A DNA stretch of 5,066 bases from NCBI GenBank assembly GCA_021823365.1, contig JAKAOD010000272.1, positions 1 through 5,066 of the forward strand, given 5' to 3'. The notes below the pieces were generated by a model. The model did not search any database and was not told the DNA's origin. It saw nothing but the letters and a program-made list of their open reading frames with translations. The translations under genes were made by a program, and so were the position numbers. Within the stretch, counting starts at the first letter, position 1; each line of letters opens with the position of its first letter. Positions 3,227-5,066 of this stretch are shown here, in pieces. Origin of the DNA: Actinomycetes bacterium (GTDB lineage Bacteria > Actinomycetota > Acidimicrobiia > Acidimicrobiales > Bog-793).

Positions 3227-5066
3227 GTGTCTGGAGCGCGCCGCTTCTTGGGGAGTCGAGCCTGCCGCTGGCGTCGGACGCACGCGCGTGACCGCGGCGA
3301 GGGCGGCTTCGCCCTGCTGGAGGTCGTCATCGCCTTCAGCGTCCTCCTGCTCGCCCTGACCGGGATCGGGCTCGAGATGGGGACCCAGGACTCCAGCGTC
3401 ACCGCCTCGCACAACGAGCAGACCGGAGACGCCGTGCTCAACCGCCTGCTCGACGAGGCGAGGGCACTCCCGTACACAGTCGTGGCGAAGGGGCTGAGCA
3501 GCAGCGACACGACCGCCACCTCGACAAGCACCTACATCAACAAGGTGGGACCCGGCACATCGATCTGGGTGCTCCATGACGCGGCACTGAGCGGAGGGAA
3601 CGGCACAGGCGAGGTGATCAACCACTACTCGCCGCCCACGGGTCTCACGCCGCCGCCTCCCTTCTACGAGCACAAGGCCTGCTTCTCCTCGCGAGGGTCG
3701 TCGACCACATGCGCAGAAGCCCACTTCTTCACCGCGCTGACGTTCCCGACGAAGTACCGGTCGAAGGTCGCGACAAACGAGACGAAGACATGGCTGAACA
3801 AGGTCATCAGGGTGACCGTGCTCGTCTCCTGGACGGCGCCGGGAAACGGCAGCCCCACGACGCTGAGCGGTCAGACGCTCATCTTCGGGAAGACAACGTC
3901 CTGCACCAGCCTCGGCTCCCTCACGGCTCCCAGCCAGGCGTCGTGCGAGCCCGACTTCACGGGGAGCGCGTTCGCAGGCGGCGGGATCATCGCCGTCAAG
4001 GCGACCACAGTCGGGGTGACAGAGATCAAGGGTCTCAACTTCACTCGGTTCGACCTCGTGCTGCCGGGCACTTCGTCGAACGAGGCGCTCACGGAGACCT
4101 CCACCGTGCTCGGAACGGCGAACACCTCGGGCGGCACCGTCGACCCGACAAACAACACACTCGACCAGGAGTCGCTCGTGATCACCAAGGCCACCAACGA
4201 CCTGGCGACGGGCACGAGCGACGACCAGTCCCTGACCCTCACCCAGACGGCCACGGCGCTCACGTCCACCTCGGCGACATCGGCGTACTCAGTCACCGCC
4301 TCGCCGTCGTCCACCGACGGGGGCACGTCGACGAGCACGACCTCTGCGTCGACAGTCCACGCGTGCACGAACTTCACAGGAGCGCTCGTCACCTCCGGGC
4401 TCCCCTGCGGCTTCGGCAGGGTCGCACAGGGCGCGACCGCCGCGCTCTCCGCCAAGCTGGGGCCGGCGGGGGTGGCCACGCTCGCGACCGTCGCCGCGAC
4501 ATCGACGCATCCCGACCGGGTCCTCACCCAGCGGTACGCCCGGGACGCGAGCCTCACATGTCCCACAGCTGCGAAAGCGGGTTGCATCAGCGCGGCCTCC
4601 CGAGGGGGTCTCGGGACCGTCGAGCTCGCGGGGATCCCCGCAGCGGTCGTGGCGACCCCGCCTGGGTGGGCGGGCTACCTCGACAAGCTCTCGGGGTTCC
4701 GGGCGAGGGCGACAACCTGGGCGCGCAGCGCCAAGACACCCTGGCTCACCGGGCAGATCACCACAGTGACCGGGACGGTCAGCTACTACACCGGCTCCGG
4801 TTACGCAACACTGGCCGTGGGTGGCTCGGGACAGGCGGTCCCTTACTCGACGGTCCACGTCACCACAGGTGCCGTGGCCGTGACCATCACCTCGCACCTC
4901 TCGGTCGGCGGGGCCTCGTGCAGCGAGACCACAACATCGGCACGGCCCTCGACGGTGCACCGCGTAGCGTGCTCCGTCACGCCGCTCTCGGGGACGGTCA
5001 CATACGTGGTCACCGACGGGACGACAACGATCGCCCACTTCACGCTCACAGTCGGCCTCGGGACGG
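3227..5066 (+). CDS. Type IV prepilin-like protein with PilV-like part and very large ectodomain (3' partial)
   Basis: The frame is open for 613 codons to the window edge. Start GTG 3227 follows GGGAGGAG (3218-3225), a strong but closely spaced ribosome binding site. Residues 1-27 form an Arg-rich leader ending E-G-G; F-A-L-L-E-V-V-I-A-F (28-37) then gives Gly(-1), Phe(+1) and Glu(+5) of the prepilin peptidase/N-methylation site, continuing as one hydrophobic helix to about 48. Residues 64-205 look like a PilV-type minor pilin, including D-E-A-R-A-L-P-Y (76-83) and the strand V-I-R-V-T-V-L-V-S-W-T (193-203). The rest is beta-rich, with a Thr/Ser-rich linker (about 329-378). Ten cysteines after the helix fall in five close pairs: 152/162, 226/240, 380/394, 445/453 and 565/582, suggesting disulfide loops outside the cell. 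Usual minor pilins are 150-250 residues, so this one is far larger. ACA codons are frequent here and rare in the TA genes. Adhesive or tip function is inference. Confidence 0.85.
   Translation, partial: MSGARRFLGSRACRWRRTHARDRGEGGFALLEVVIAFSVLLLALTGIGLEMGTQDSSVTASHNEQTGDAVLNRLLDEARALPYTVVAKGLSSSDTTATSTSTYINKVGPGTSIWVLHDAALSGGNGTGEVINHYSPPTGLTPPPPFYEHKACFSSRGSSTTCAEAHFFTALTFPTKYRSKVATNETKTWLNKVIRVTVLVSWTAPGNGSPTTLSGQTLIFGKTTSCTSLGSLTAPSQASCEPDFTGSAFAGGGIIAVKATTVGVTEIKGLNFTRFDLVLPGTSSNEALTETSTVLGTANTSGGTVDPTNNTLDQESLVITKATNDLATGTSDDQSLTLTQTATALTSTSATSAYSVTASPSSTDGGTSTSTTSASTVHACTNFTGALVTSGLPCGFGRVAQGATAALSAKLGPAGVATLATVAATSTHPDRVLTQRYARDASLTCPTAAKAGCISAASRGGLGTVELAGIPAAVVATPPGWAGYLDKLSGFRARATTWARSAKTPWLTGQITTVTGTVSYYTGSGYATLAVGGSGQAVPYSTVHVTTGAVAVTITSHLSVGGASCSETTTSARPSTVHRVACSVTPLSGTVTYVVTDGTTTIAHFTLTVGLGT

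Noticed and set aside
2542..3291. Long forward open frame (249 codons)
   Set aside because: It overlaps the start of the minus-strand gene, mixes Trp/Ser/Arg-rich nonsense with two separate toxin-like pieces, and its RelE-like part continues in other frames, so it is not one gene.
2904..3359. Forward frame with a hydrophobic stretch (about 3078-3125) resembling a membrane helix
   Set aside because: No ribosome binding site, it runs through the pseudogene out of the homologous frame and into the pilin gene in the wrong frame; the hydrophobic run is probably chance in GC-rich DNA.
3871..5038. Long minus-strand open frames opposite the pilin gene
   Set aside because: They mirror the Thr/Ser-rich coding strand (Val/Ala/Arg-rich products) and the forward frame has a promoter, ribosome binding site and prepilin signature.

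Overview
The window is high-GC DNA with dense codon use ending in C or G, GTG starts, leaderless-type promoters, PIN-domain and ribbon-helix-helix (RHH) toxin-antitoxin genes and a conserved protein of a type I associate with Actinobacteria. It looks like chromosomal DNA of an actinomycete. No genus can be named from the sequence alone. There is no rRNA, tRNA, CRISPR array, transposase or insertion sequence.

Layout. Bases 1-160 hold no gene I can support, but contain two abutting hairpins and an inverted repeat over the next gene's ribosome binding site. Bases 161-711 (+) encode a toxin-first toxin-antitoxin (TA) operon: a small BrnT/DUF4258-like putative toxin overlapping by 4 bases an RHH antitoxin. 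Bases 893-1530 (+) encode a VapBC module: an RHH antitoxin that is probably translated from a leaderless mRNA, then a PIN-domain RNase with all four acidic residues. A perfect 25-bp tandem duplication spans the vapC stop codon. A convergent gene (1641-2612, -) encodes a 323-residue conserved protein of unknown function, with a possible shared terminator between it and vapC.

Bases 2613-3176 contain no intact gene. They hold decayed toxin remnants: a piece sharing the G-x-E-[LM]-E ... V-I-H-x-M pattern of the first toxin, and a RelE/ParE-family toxin whose conserved C-terminal two thirds is spread over three reading frames.

From 3227 to the window end (+), behind a recognisable promoter, runs one long open reading frame (613 codons, no stop). 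It encodes a prepilin-like protein: a basic 27-residue leader, Gly(-1)/Phe(+1)/Glu(+5) cleavage and methylation site, one hydrophobic helix, a PilV-like part, and a very large Thr/Ser-rich ectodomain with ten cysteines in five close pairs. It is probably the first or an early gene of a type IV pilus or pseudopilus cluster that continues beyond the window.

Overall the window reads as the edge of a core-like pilus locus flanked by a small accessory island that has accumulated and partly lost TA modules. Three short perfect or near-perfect tandem duplications (periods 12, 25 and 10 bp) lie within this island. The two intact TA modules presumably autoregulate through their RHH antitoxins. No functional link between the TA genes and the pilin is visible.
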